Below, piece by piece: positions 51,910 to 62,438 of a stretch of DNA of 64,000 nucleotides; position 1 is the stretch's first letter, and the number at the start of each line of letters is the position of its first letter. Where the stretch lies: NCBI GenBank assembly GCA_963803155.1, contig CAWDMN010000087.1, positions 65,400 to 129,399 on the forward strand, given 5' to 3'. Made by a program: the position numbers and the translations under genes. Source of the stretch: CAWDMN01 sp963803155 (GTDB taxonomy: Bacteria > Acidobacteriota > Terriglobia > Versatilivoradales > Versatilivoraceae). Below the pieces are notes generated by a model that was given only the letters and a program-made list of their open reading frames with translations, searched no databases and was not told the origin of the DNA.

Positions 51910-52227
51910 TCATCTATTTATCTTTCTATTCGTAACTCTCTCTAACAATAAATATGACAGGAGCGTGATTAATGAGAATTGAAATACAAACATGCACGAC
52001 CACCCCAATAAGATTTTGAGGCCATGGTTAAGATCAAGTAAATCAACGATACTCATCAGCATCATTCCTGGCATTTGTGTGTAGTAAAGAACCATTATGG
52101 TAGCATCATACTTAGGTGGGAGTATAAAGGCCTTAAATAAAAGCACGGCATATAAGGGCATTTCAATTATAAATGCAACCTTTATCGCACGCTTAAATAA
52201 AGGTTTTGAGCAGCACATAATTATCAT
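51910..52227 (-). CDS. Small integral membrane protein, unknown family
   Basis: 105 residues, three membrane segments (about 13-32, 42-62 and 72-98), with a basic end. AT-rich codon use sets it apart from the rest of the window. No motif is recognised. A member of the same minus-strand cluster of membrane proteins downstream of the RHS gene. Confidence 0.5.
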   Translation of the reverse strand: MIIMCCSKPLFKRAIKVAFIIEMPLYAVLLFKAFILPPKYDATIMVLYYTQMPGMMLMSIVDLLDLNHGLKILLGWSCMFVFQFSLITLLSYLLLERVTNRKINR

Positions 52228-52478
52228 ACATTCATCATTGTAATAACCAACCTAGCCTAAAATAAGTGACGGACTTACAAAGTTGCAAAGTTTGATGACC
52301 CCATTGACTGATTAACGAAAAGTTCAAAAATGAAACTCCTCTCGAACGGTCTTCTCCTCTTCCTCTGGCAAGTTCGCAACAATGCGAGTGTGGCACCTTT
52401 TCCCGACAAATAAGTACACTCTGCCTATCCAGGAAAGCATCTCACTCTCTTGACCAGAATCTCTTTCCAGGTCCCCGT

Positions 52479-53069
52479 CTATTTCACTTCGTGCTCACAT
52501 TTTTTGCATCGTTTCGGAAGATTTCCCCAAGGATGCCATGAAAAAGGTGCGTTGTATTTTGAAACAAATATATTTCTTTTACAATTCGGACATATTAAGC
52601 GTGACAATCGTCTCTGATACCATATTATATTGACCAAAGCCATAAGCATAAATGGCCAGTTCATTTTATCAGAAAGGATTAGATATACAACCAGGCTCAT
52701 AACATTTAGTGTTAAAATAATTATTTCTTTATTTTGTGAATATAAGATCATAATGCTCGCATAAATAAGGCTTTCAAAACTCTCGATAATTACATTTATT
52801 TTGGACCTGTCTTGTTGATGTTGATTTTTTATGGAATTCAAGGTAACGGCCATATGTACTAAAAAGAACGCTCGCATCTGGATGGATCAAAATAAAAACA
52901 GAGTGGCTAATAATTTCATCGTCGAATTTGTTTTCCAAAAATAAAAAACCCAGATCAAGCACCAAAAATAAAAAACTGTGAAGAGCCCTAGTGTTGTTAA
53001 CAAAAAGTAGAATGTCTTTCTAGTAAAGGGCTGCTGGCGTTTTTGAAAAGCATGTCTAAGGATACTCAT
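52479..53069 (-). pseudogene. Membrane protein with C-terminal zinc ribbon, interrupted by TGA
   Basis: A single frame of 196 codons from the ATG at 53069 (GAGG upstream) is broken only by TGA at 52887-52889. Before the stop come two membrane segments (KTFYFLLTTLGLFTVFYFW and LLATLFLF); after it RAFFLVHMAVTL and two further segments. The C-terminus has CPNCKRNIF and CKKCEHE, a zinc-ribbon pattern. The stop falls in a hydrophobic stretch, probably at a former Trp (TGG). No SECIS-like hairpin follows, so a selenocysteine reading is not supported. Either a recent nonsense mutation or two small genes. Confidence 0.55.
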
Positions 53070-53243
53070 TGGCCTCACCTCATCATCTATCAGGGGCAAT
53101 TGCATTCCTTGGATTCCCACAGTTGCGCCCAAAATGCGGCGTCAATTGCCGATCCAATTCCAATTCCTATCTCTGCCGTAACACCAACATCTGTGAAGTT
53201 GACAATCCGTCTTCAATTCGTTCGGGTTTATCCCGTTAACCAT

Positions 53244-53804
53244 TTACTTGCCTTTAAATGAAGCCTCAAGAATTTTCAACATAAACTCTAATGTAGCACG
53301 ATTATATGGCTTGAAGGGCGGAAGCATAAATCCAATAGGGAATGTCATCATTTTTTGTAAAACATACTGATTCCAATGAAGGTTCCATGTGCCAGAATAG
53401 TTAAGGCCGGTCCCCATCAAATAAGAAAGTGGGTATGAAAGCAGAATGTAAACAATAAACGATGAGGTGCAATATTTCACGATTCCATGAAATTCTTCAT
53501 TATAATCAAACCCAAATACGCTAGGTTTCTTTTTTCTTGAATGATAAGCAAAGATAATCCTCGTTAACTTATAGACAATGAATGGCGTGCACAGAGGAAG
53601 ACAATAGACAGATAGCAAACCCACTATTGGAGTAAAACATGCATGTTGGTTAAAAAAAATGAATGAGTTGATTCCTGGAATAGTCAGTAATGCAAAAATA
53701 ACAAATGGATATTTAAATGACTTGAGAATGCTTTTGATTTTATTATCCATGTTTTGTGTAATATCTCCTAAGATTAGCGACCTGATAAATTCTGATTTCG
53801 GCAA
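53244..53804 (-). CDS. Four-segment membrane protein next to the RHS gene
   Basis: 186 residues; an internal ATG (MDNKIKSIL, residue 19) may be the true start. Membrane segments lie at about 30-52, 58-80, 110-132 and 142-165. AT-rich. It is the first gene after the RHS exoprotein, on the same strand, about 300 bp behind its stop codon. That is the classical position of an immunity gene in polymorphic toxin loci, so this is the best immunity candidate in the window. The claim rests on position and topology only. Confidence 0.6.
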   Translation of the reverse strand: MPKSEFIRSLILGDITQNMDNKIKSILKSFKYPFVIFALLTIPGINSFIFFNQHACFTPIVGLLSVYCLPLCTPFIVYKLTRIIFAYHSRKKKPSVFGFDYNEEFHGIVKYCTSSFIVYILLSYPLSYLMGTGLNYSGTWNLHWNQYVLQKMMTFPIGFMLPPFKPYNRATLEFMLKILEASFKGK

Positions 53805-54101
53805 TGCTTTTGCTTTAAGATGTGTGATCTTATTTGTAAAATGATAAATATGCCAAAACCGGATTACAGAAACGCCTTTTTATTGTTTTCTCCCAATGTT
53901 TCGCAACAAAATAGAATGCTCCATGATCTTTTCAATATGTTAACCATTAATGGGTCAATGCCAATTCGCCTGATTATTTCATTTTTGACATTTAGTCTAA
54001 AGCCCTATTAGATATGTATTCTAAGGGGAGAGCCATTATTTATGGCATAATCAAGATAATCCAATTTCTACTTTATGCAAAGAGGTCATTAGGTCGAAAG
54101 A

Positions 54102-57100
54102 TTACTTAAGGTAAGGTTCAAAATGAGGAGGTAAGTCCCCCCACATATGAGGCAGAGATGGGATACCACCGTGCCATTCGTCATAATTATGTCCACTTGC
54201 CCAGCTATCTTGTATTGCATGATCGAGAAATCCAATGAAAAAAGCGGCACTGACCCAATCACCCCTGCATTTTGCGTTTTTAGCTAAATCCCATAGTAAA
54301 TTTATCCATGCTTTAGTACCTTCCCGAGCCTGGTTCGGATCCTGATAGACTCCATTTTGTTTTCCGGCCATTGCATGTCCATTTGCGCTAAGAGAATCAA
54401 TCCCCTGGGTTCCCAAAAAATCATATATGGCTGAGCCAAAAGCCGAAACAAATGACTCAGAAAAGGAATTTATAAAAGATTCATTAAAGAAGGTTGAGAG
54501 ACCATGCTCAAGGGGAAAAGAAAGACCATTGGAGTCTCTGAGATTGGTGGGATCATTCATGACATATAGATATATATTGGAGTCCCTTCCCCAAAACAGG
54601 ATTTGGTCTTTTAAAATCCAACGACCTATTTCTGCACTATATTCTCTTGCGCCGAAATGCGTCAGCTTAGTATGTTGGTCGTAGAGCCCACCAGCGAAGC
54701 CAAAGGGTTGGAACCCGGGATTGGTGTCTTGGATGATGTTGCCGAATTCGTCGTAATCGAGGCGTTCGACAATTTGACCACCAGAGCTGACGATTAATCG
54801 GGGGCTGCCCAGATGATCGCTAAATATACGGTACCTGACACCACCTCTGATCATATAATCCGGAACATTCGATTTACTGCCATAGACGAAAATTGAGAGG
54901 ATGTTGCCTCCGCCATCTAATTCAGCGAAGGGATTCAAGCTGTTCTGATAGAGGAATCCTTGAACAAGAATACCATTCACCTTCTTCGCAATTCTTCGGT
55001 TCTGGCCATCAATTAGATATTCAACAAAAGTGCCATCTGGCAAATTGACTTTTCGCAATTGACCAAGGACGTCATATTCATAAGTTGTTGTCTGGCCGTC
55101 TTCGGTTTTGGATTGCAGCTCACCATTTGCCGTGTAACTGTGAACAGTGGGTTGTTGCGAGCCCGGTTTTGTAAATGACAAGAGACGATCCTGATTATCA
55201 TAAGAATATGTTGTCGTACCATCAGGACTGGTGTAGCTTGCGCGATTGCTGTTGGCGCCATATTCAAAGTGGCCGATATTGACGCCGTTTTTGACGACAC
55301 CGGTCAACCGGCCCGCCAAGTCATATTGATAATGGTAGGTATCCGTAGCGGCACCGATGGTTTCGGTCTTATCGGTTATCCGGCCCAGCTTATCCCTCGT
55401 GTAAATGACGCTGAAAAGGGGTGCGCCATTGAAGCTGGCGGTGTAGCCGGAGGGCTCTCCAAACTGGTTGTATTGCCAAGAGTCATACGTCTCGCCAAGC
55501 TGTGAGCCTGTAAGCATTCCATTTTGTTGGTCCCTGGAAAGGGTCAGAGCGCCCGCTCCAACCAGCTTTCCAGCGTTATCGTACCTATACTGGATCGGGG
55601 GCTGCCCGTTGACGGTGAGCGACCGCACGAGGAAATCATCGTTATATCCCTTGACCACGCTGCCCAGGATACTGCCGCTCCAGGTTTCGCTGGTTCGCAA
55701 GTTCCCATCGTAAGTGTAGGCAAGCGTTTCGTCCGGGGCTTCGATCTTTGTGGGCTGATCGCCGCCAGAACAATTGCCGCATCCTGGCTGGTTGTAGCTA
55801 TAAGCAATCTGTCCATTGGGCATCGTCAAGGTTTCCAGCTTACCCGCTGCATTATACCCAAACTGGATGATCTTCCCATCAGGACGGGAGATGGTCTTCG
55901 ACCGTCTTTCCAGGTCATACTCATAACTGGTATCCGTATTTCCGATGGAGATTGGCGGGGGCGAATATTTCGAAGTCAAATTCACCGGCGTAAATTCAAA
56001 GCTATGGGCCGGTCTGCTTGGGGGTGTCAGACTGACCAGGTTGCCATTGGGATCATACACAAATGAGATCTCCCGTTGATCGGGCAACAACTGTTTGGTA
56101 ATTCTCCCAGCGGGATCATACTGAAACTGCACGGTCCGTTGCAGTGGATCCGTCACCGATTCAAGCCATCCCTGTGAGTTATAACTGCATGTCGTCGTCC
56201 TCGCCTCTGATCCAGAGCCTTGGGTGACACTTTGCAGCCGACCTCGTGAATCATACTGGTAGTTGACCGCCGCTAATCCCGCCATGCTGGATTGGCGGAT
56301 CCGTCCAAAGTCATCCACCATCGAGATCGTTTGGCCTTGATACGAGGTCGTCGTGTAGGATTTGGCAGCGGCGTCATACACCGTTGTATAGGAACGGTCG
56401 TTGATCAGGGTGTTTTCCGTGATCGTGGCTATGCTGAGCGGATTGTCGGGATCCGAGTAAGTCATGCTCTTAGAACTGCCCGCGAGGGAGATCAACCCGC
56501 CCGGCGTCTGGGTGGTAAGCTCTGTTATGTAGGGAGCCATCATGCCATTTTGCGGGTCAGGCGCCTCCGAACTGCTCTCAACCACTCCATTCGCGAATTG
56601 GGTTTGTTGTTTCCCGGTCAAATATTCCGTCGTGACAATTTGAGAGCCATCGGGACTGGTGTTGGTTTTCTTCACGACGCCATACAGTTCTTCGGTTCTG
56701 TATACGCTGGGGGTTGTCAATGGAGTAGTGACTGAAATCGCTGGACTGCCGTTGATAATGGAACGAGTCAATTCCTGATACCCTCCAGAGGGATCTTCCT
56801 CCCGAATCAAATGGCCAAATGCGTCATATTGGTAAGTGTATTCCTGTTGCCGGGCATCTTTGGTTTTCGAAAGGAGATTTCCCGGCCCATTATATTCAAA
56901 AAAGACGGTTTCTGAAGCCGGATTTGTCACCGAGGCAATCAAACCTTTATCGTTTAAAACCAAACTCGTGCGTTGACCATAAGGAGAAATTATTGCGGAA
57001 GGCTCTCCCTGCACCCGCTCAATCTGAGTTACGTTGCCGAAGGCATCGGTAATACTTGCTAGCGTCCCATCCTCATTATAATTGAACTGCTGAAGCACGG

Positions 57101-60100
57101 CCTGCGTCAAGGCATTCAGAGTCCGCATATGCTTCCCGCGCCAATTGAAATGATATAATTCTTTTCCATTCTCGCTGGCTATCAGATAATCGTTTTTATC
57201 GAGTCCTGGCAGAAGCTGCGTAAGGCGGCGGACTCGAGCGCTTTGGCTGTCCGCAATCAATATGGAACCATCCGGCATGATGTTTAGATCATCGGCATTG
57301 ATTCTTGCCTGTGCCGCCAGAATATTGTCATTGAGGTTATATAGATTGAAAGGTTCATTTCCCGCCAGATATTTGATCAATCCATCCTGTCCGATTTGGA
57401 TGATCGGACTAAGATATCCGTCCAGCCAACCTCCTTTTAATCCAACCAGCAACTCGCCATTCCTATCGAAGATCAACGCCTCAGGTTGTCCAATGGGACT
57501 TTCATTGGCTTTGGCCCCCAGTTCCGGCAATCCATAATTACCATTGCCCGCAACGGTTTCAATGGTGCCATTCAAATAAATTTTGCGGATTCGGCCTGAC
57601 CAGCTGTCGGCAAAATAGACTTCCCCAACTTGGTTAATGGCAATACTAGATGGCATAGAAATCGTTGCCGCTATAGCAAGACCACCATCGCCGCTATCTC
57701 CTATTTCACCAGTTCCTGCCAAAGTAGCGATTTGACCTGAAGGATCAATCCTGCGTATCCGGTAATTAGCGCCATCGCCAAAATACAGAGACCCATCCGG
57801 ACCAACCGCCAAAGATTCAATACTGCCCAACGATGCGAGGATAGCGGCGCCTCCATCTCCCGAGAATCCAGCGCTGCCATTCCCGGCGAAGGTAGTGATA
57901 ATCCCGTTGGGATCGATTTTCCGGATGCGAAAATTTCCATCATCTCCCAGATAAAGGCTGCCATCCGGCCCGATGGCGATTGCGGATGGATCGTTCAGAC
58001 GCGCATGAATCGCCGCTCCCCCATCTCCACTGAATCCAGGCTCTCCATCCCCCGCAACCGTACCGATAATTCCCGTGGAATTGACTTTTCGAACCACGTT
58101 ATTTCCACTGTCGGAAATATAAAAGCTTCCATCTGAAGCGGTGGCAATCCGAAGCTTGCTGTTATTCCCGCCGCAACCTCCTACCTTGCCAAGAGGTGCT
58201 TTAATTGCCGGCCCCCCATCCCTTAAATATCCAATCGCACCATTTCCAGCCATATTTTTGACGATAAAATTTAATTCCTTGATGGCATTCCTGCGGCTGC
58301 CATTTCCCAAATAGAGCACCTTTCCAACGGGATCATAGCGATGCTGGGCATCCATCGACCAGCCCCCCAAATCATTTGCCGGATTAGAAAGAACCCCCAC
58401 GAACAAGTCCTGAGAATAGGAAGAGGTAACCGCCACTTCATTGCGCTGCGAATTGGCAGTGAAGATTCTTCCGGAGCCAAAGTAAGCAAACCGGAGCACG
58501 TCCCCATATACTCCATCATATATATAGGAAATCTTAACCACCACTTTTTGCCTGCCCTGCAAGACTCTCCCATAAGCGTCTTTCCCATCCCATTGAAAAT
58601 CCATTTTTTGATCTGGCAATGGATCAAATATGTATTGATATTTTTCTCCGCCCACTTCAATTTCCACATTGATCCTTTTTACATTTGTTGTATTCCCGCT
58701 AACATTAATCTCCACAAGATTATTCCCAGGCCCTCCAGTCGCGACATCCGTCTGGTAATGCAAAGAATATGGGGTGCCTAAGATTCTAACCGATTCGCCA
58801 AGAACTTGATTTTGAATATCGATGATACAACCTGGATTTTTGCATGGTTTGTCATCTGGAACTTTTGGAGTGGGCTTTTGATCTGGCGCTCTAGATGGAG
58901 GAACACCCCAGTTCAAATCATAAGGGCTAAAATGCCGGATGGGCACGCGCCAGAGACTTTGGCCAGGAGAGTAAAGCTGGGCCAGTTGGACGCGTTCAGG
59001 CCCCGTGATGCCAAGGGCCGCCAGTTCTTCAGGAGTGGCGGACATGCCTTGGCCGCTGATGTCCAGGATGGCCTGATTATTTTCGATGGAGAGAACGCTG
59101 ACAATCCGTCCGCTATCCACCGGAATCCAAAGTCCCTTTTCCTGATCGTAGTACCCCGTGGGAACGCTTCCACCCACGGGAAAATTCAAGAAATTCTCCA
59201 GGTAAAACGGGACGGACTGGCTAAGTTCCACTGACGAAGCCCCTGCTGAAACGGCTTCATCCGCGCTCAATTCGACGCAGTAAGTGTAGGCGCTTTGCGG
59301 AGGCAATTGGGCTGGCATTGCCTGGGGCCCGTTGGGACCAACCGTGTATTCCGTTGCCCGAACATGCAATATATTGAGTGGCTGAGAGGAGCCGCCGGGC
59401 AGTGTCATCGTGGCCGAAGTTGCGCCCGGAAAGAGCAGCGTCGCCCGGCGCTGCCCATCCTTATCGCTTGAAAGGGTTCCACGAGCCACCTGCACTGGCG
59501 TGTTCGAGTTCATCCGGATGGAGGCAACCTGGCTGTCATATCCCACCATGACCACGTCCGGCGCCCAACGCCAGTCCTGCCAAGGCGTATCCACTTGTCT
59601 TTGAATGGAAATATAGTTTTCTTTTTGGTATTTGATTACCAACGGCCCGCCGCCATTGACGGCCAGGTCGAACATTCCATCGGCCCGGCTCAGCGTCTGG
59701 CCAAACTCCGGGTGATTCAGAATGGAAATCTTTACGCCGGAGAGCGCCGTTCCATCCAGCTTCAGCACCTTGCCGCGCAGCACGGCCGCCCGGCGGATCT
59801 CGAAGGTCTCGGGTACAACTCCGGTTTGAATGGGATTCTCCCCCGTATAAAGAAATTGGGTGGCGTCAAATAAATTGGTAGCCACCGTCTTGTCCAAGGG
59901 AGGGGCCACCGATACAGGATCGGGGGGAAGCCCGCTGGTTAGATTGTTGACCGTGATATTCACCGGAGCAGAGGTGGCGTTTGCGCCCTGATTGTCGATG
60001 GCGATGGCAGTCAAACTATAGCTGCCCGCCGGGACATTGGTCCAATTAAAAGAAAAAGGGCTGGCGGAGCTTTCTCCTAACTTTGATCCATCGCTGAAAA

Positions 60101-61712
60101 ATTCCACTTTGTCGATGCTGCCATCGCTGTCGGCGGCAGAGGCGGTTAACACAACCGTGGCGGGCGCGGTATAAGTGGCGCCGCTAGAAGGAGCGGCAAG
60201 AGTGACCGTTGGGGGAACGTTGGCGGCCAAGACGTGAACCATCACGGTTCCTGCCCCGGCTAATTGGGAATCGCTCGCGGCGAGCTGCAATTGATAGTCA
60301 CCAGCCTGGCTAAAGCTGACGGTGGTGGCTGCATTTAAAGGAGCACTAAATGTGGCTATGCCTGGCCCACTCAGCTTGCTCCAGCTATAAGTCAGGCTGC
60401 TGCCCGCGGGCAGACCATCATCGGTGGCTGAACCATTCAAATTGGCGCTGGAGGGCAAGGTGATAGTTTGTTCCGGACCGGCATTGACGGCAGGTGGCTG
60501 GTTGATAGGCAAGGGTGGATTAACCACTACGGTAAGCTCGTCAAATGCGGATTTCTCGGTATCGCTGGCTGTAAGGCGAAGCACATAGGTCCCAGGCAGG
60601 CTGAAAGAAGCAGTGCTGGCAATGGCGTTGGGATTCGAGAAAGTCACCTCGCCCAACCCCGACGTTTTCGTCCAGGTGCTAGTCACACTGCTTCCCGAGG
60701 GAAATCCATCGTCCGTAACTGCACCACTCAGCATCGCGCTCGCGGGCAAAGTGATGATTTGATCCGCCCCGGCTTCCACGCTGGGGGGATGATTGAGCGG
60801 GGAAAAGAGGAGTTGCCCGCCATTGATCGTCAACCGGTTGGCCGACAGAGTCCCCTTTAAACGGCCAGCAATCGTCACTGTTCCCGCGGGCGCGCGGACA
60901 AACGCATAGACGCTGCTGCCCGTGGAGATGGTTAGATCAGCTTGGGCAATGTTCAAAGAAACCCAATCAGGGTGAGCGGACAAACCAAAAGTGACCGTCC
61001 CATTCACGGTCACGTGGGTGGCCACGTTGATGATCACGAGGCCGCGAGCTTGCAACTGGCTGGAGCCATTAAAGGCGAGTTCCTGGAAATTATAAACCGC
61101 TGGAACCTGGCTTCCCGCCTGCCCCAGAGCAAAGCCTCCGCCACCGTTTGCGGTAAAGCGCCGGTAAGTTCCGGCGGGAATGTCATATATGCCCACGTTG
61201 GAATTGAGCGTCAGATCCCGCACGCTGGCAAAATCTCCCACGCTTTGCCCCGGCTGGTTGACGATGACATCGCGCGTCCCCGTGGAAGCGGGAGGAACCG
61301 GAACGCTATCCATGCCAATAGGATCTGTGCGGGTTATGACATGGGTGAGTGAGCAGCCGCTGTTCAAAGTAATCGGATAGCCGGAAGGTTGAGTGCTGCC
61401 TGTGCCCTCGAGAGTGCCACCATAAATGGGAGTGCCATTCACCAAAACGCGCGGAGTGCCCGGCGCCAATAAATCTCCCGTGACAATTGCTCCGCCATTC
61501 AGAACAAAACTCTCTCCCGATAAGAGGCGCACAGATCCTTCGACGCGGCCGGCATTGAGCGTGGAGCCGTGACGCACTATCGCCGCCACCGGCTGGCTGG
61601 GCGTGGGCGGTGCCACGGCGGGAAGATGTACGGCGAGAATCCAAAAGAGCAGGCTGATCAAAATCGTCACAAAGCCATAGTGCATTTTTCGGGATTTGTA
61701 GAAGAGTGCCAT
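54102..61712 (-). CDS. Giant RHS/YD-repeat exoprotein with probable toxin tip
   Basis: 2536 residues from the ATG at 61712 (GGAGG upstream). Signal or anchor segment about 12-31. Beta-rich N-terminal region about 40-300 (IYDIPAGTYRRF). PKD/Ig-like domains near 307 (PPSVEAGADQ), 407 (PPAVNAGPEQ) and 499. A carboxypeptidase-regulatory domain near 640. Four to five NHL-type repeats at about 1160-1400 (GNGSAGFSGDGG, IRKIDPNG). YD repeats about 1530-2300. RHS core about 2294-2392 (YLYVMNDPTNLRDSNGL), after which the tip of about 144 residues begins. The tip has HAIQDSWASGH with His2498, Asp2502 and His2508, like zinc-dependent phospholipase C folds. RHS shells encapsulate and deliver such tips, usually against competitors. 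The tip is more AT-rich than the body. Confidence 0.88.
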   Translation of the reverse strand: MALFYKSRKMHYGFVTILISLLFWILAVHLPAVAPPTPSQPVAAIVRHGSTLNAGRVEGSVRLLSGESFVLNGGAIVTGDLLAPGTPRVLVNGTPIYGGTLEGTGSTQPSGYPITLNSGCSLTHVITRTDPIGMDSVPVPPASTGTRDVIVNQPGQSVGDFASVRDLTLNSNVGIYDIPAGTYRRFTANGGGGFALGQAGSQVPAVYNFQELAFNGSSQLQARGLVIINVATHVTVNGTVTFGLSAHPDWVSLNIAQADLTISTGSSVYAFVRAPAGTVTIAGRLKGTLSANRLTINGGQLLFSPLNHPPSVEAGADQIITLPASAMLSGAVTDDGFPSGSSVTSTWTKTSGLGEVTFSNPNAIASTASFSLPGTYVLRLTASDTEKSAFDELTVVVNPPLPINQPPAVNAGPEQTITLPSSANLNGSATDDGLPAGSSLTYSWSKLSGPGIATFSAPLNAATTVSFSQAGDYQLQLAASDSQLAGAGTVMVHVLAANVPPTVTLAAPSSGATYTAPATVVLTASAADSDGSIDKVEFFSDGSKLGESSASPFSFNWTNVPAGSYSLTAIAIDNQGANATSAPVNITVNNLTSGLPPDPVSVAPPLDKTVATNLFDATQFLYTGENPIQTGVVPETFEIRRAAVLRGKVLKLDGTALSGVKISILNHPEFGQTLSRADGMFDLAVNGGGPLVIKYQKENYISIQRQVDTPWQDWRWAPDVVMVGYDSQVASIRMNSNTPVQVARGTLSSDKDGQRRATLLFPGATSATMTLPGGSSQPLNILHVRATEYTVGPNGPQAMPAQLPPQSAYTYCVELSADEAVSAGASSVELSQSVPFYLENFLNFPVGGSVPTGYYDQEKGLWIPVDSGRIVSVLSIENNQAILDISGQGMSATPEELAALGITGPERVQLAQLYSPGQSLWRVPIRHFSPYDLNWGVPPSRAPDQKPTPKVPDDKPCKNPGCIIDIQNQVLGESVRILGTPYSLHYQTDVATGGPGNNLVEINVSGNTTNVKRINVEIEVGGEKYQYIFDPLPDQKMDFQWDGKDAYGRVLQGRQKVVVKISYIYDGVYGDVLRFAYFGSGRIFTANSQRNEVAVTSSYSQDLFVGVLSNPANDLGGWSMDAQHRYDPVGKVLYLGNGSRRNAIKELNFIVKNMAGNGAIGYLRDGGPAIKAPLGKVGGCGGNNSKLRIATASDGSFYISDSGNNVVRKVNSTGIIGTVAGDGEPGFSGDGGAAIHARLNDPSAIAIGPDGSLYLGDDGNFRIRKIDPNGIITTFAGNGSAGFSGDGGAAILASLGSIESLAVGPDGSLYFGDGANYRIRRIDPSGQIATLAGTGEIGDSGDGGLAIAATISMPSSIAINQVGEVYFADSWSGRIRKIYLNGTIETVAGNGNYGLPELGAKANESPIGQPEALIFDRNGELLVGLKGGWLDGYLSPIIQIGQDGLIKYLAGNEPFNLYNLNDNILAAQARINADDLNIMPDGSILIADSQSARVRRLTQLLPGLDKNDYLIASENGKELYHFNWRGKHMRTLNALTQAVLQQFNYNEDGTLASITDAFGNVTQIERVQGEPSAIISPYGQRTSLVLNDKGLIASVTNPASETVFFEYNGPGNLLSKTKDARQQEYTYQYDAFGHLIREEDPSGGYQELTRSIINGSPAISVTTPLTTPSVYRTEELYGVVKKTNTSPDGSQIVTTEYLTGKQQTQFANGVVESSSEAPDPQNGMMAPYITELTTQTPGGLISLAGSSKSMTYSDPDNPLSIATITENTLINDRSYTTVYDAAAKSYTTTSYQGQTISMVDDFGRIRQSSMAGLAAVNYQYDSRGRLQSVTQGSGSEARTTTCSYNSQGWLESVTDPLQRTVQFQYDPAGRITKQLLPDQREISFVYDPNGNLVSLTPPSRPAHSFEFTPVNLTSKYSPPPISIGNTDTSYEYDLERRSKTISRPDGKIIQFGYNAAGKLETLTMPNGQIAYSYNQPGCGNCSGGDQPTKIEAPDETLAYTYDGNLRTSETWSGSILGSVVKGYNDDFLVRSLTVNGQPPIQYRYDNAGKLVGAGALTLSRDQQNGMLTGSQLGETYDSWQYNQFGEPSGYTASFNGAPLFSVIYTRDKLGRITDKTETIGAATDTYHYQYDLAGRLTGVVKNGVNIGHFEYGANSNRASYTSPDGTTTYSYDNQDRLLSFTKPGSQQPTVHSYTANGELQSKTEDGQTTTYEYDVLGQLRKVNLPDGTFVEYLIDGQNRRIAKKVNGILVQGFLYQNSLNPFAELDGGGNILSIFVYGSKSNVPDYMIRGGVRYRIFSDHLGSPRLIVSSGGQIVERLDYDEFGNIIQDTNPGFQPFGFAGGLYDQHTKLTHFGAREYSAEIGRWILKDQILFWGRDSNIYLYVMNDPTNLRDSNGLSFPLEHGLSTFFNESFINSFSESFVSAFGSAIYDFLGTQGIDSLSANGHAMAGKQNGVYQDPNQAREGTKAWINLLWDLAKNAKCRGDWVSAAFFIGFLDHAIQDSWASGHNYDEWHGGIPSLPHMWGDLPPHFEPYLK

Positions 61713-62225
61713 GGAGGCCTCCTTCGCTGGAGAAAATAATTTTCCCCGAAAATTCAGTAATTAAAATGAATTGTGAAATTAAATTTAACGTTTAATTTTA
61801 ATTTGAAAAGGGGAGGGTTAGTCAAGAAAAAAATGACAGAAAAAAAGGGGGCGCAAGGCCAAGTTGATTCTGCCACAAAAGCTCTAATTTCATGAGGCAT
61901 TGAGAGGGTGTGAATCAGCGGGAGTGGGGAAAGGCGCGGTTTTTTTGAGAAGGATGGTTTTTTTCCGGTCCGGTCGTTTTACTCACCCGGCTGCCGTGGA
62001 GCCCCCCTTCAAGGCCGGGTTGCGGAGGGTCTCTTCCGTTTGCTGCATCTCCCAAGCATCCCGGCGTCGCAGCCAACGCGTGATGTCGCAGGCTGCTCCA
62101 ATCAGGTGATTCTGCGAAGCCTGTTTTGATAGTCCCGATAGCGGCGTAGTTACCTTCGGCTACAAGCTGGAAAGCGTTTTGCTTCTTGACAGGGACTTTC
62201 ACCCTGCTATTCATGTGCGCCCACA
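61713..62225. other. Intergenic region upstream of the RHS gene
   Basis: The first 150 bp are very AT-rich (61735-61850) and probably contain the RHS promoter. The remainder has no supported gene; a short palindromic stretch at about 62140-62170 resembles other repeats. Confidence 0.45.
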
Positions 62226-62311
62226 GGCGCACGAGGGACGGCTCGCCGAGCCGTCCGCCTGTGCAAAGCAAAGCTGGCACAGGCGGCGCTTTCGGCGAAA
62301 GCGCCCTACCT
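62226..62311. repeat. Palindromic repeat, family F copy 3
   Basis: Left part GGGACGGCTCGCCGAGCCGTCC forms one hairpin. Right part GGCGGCGCTTTCGGCGAAAGCGCC forms the second and is nearly identical to 50200-50224, followed by CTACCT in both. Non-coding, downstream of the O-methyltransferase. Confidence 0.75.
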
Positions 62312-62438
62312 TATATGATTCCGCTCCAAGACCTCTTGGGAATATCGGGGCTCCGCGCACTTGCCTAATTGACGAGGCCCTCCCTCATTTCAAGCGGCTC
62401 GATTCCAATCGGACCAGCGGCCTCACACTCCTTTCGGA

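Noticed and set aside
52887..52889. In-frame TGA read as selenocysteine in the membrane protein at 52479-53069
   Set aside because: It lies in a hydrophobic stretch, has no partner Cys and no downstream hairpin with suitable spacing; a Trp-to-stop change is simpler.
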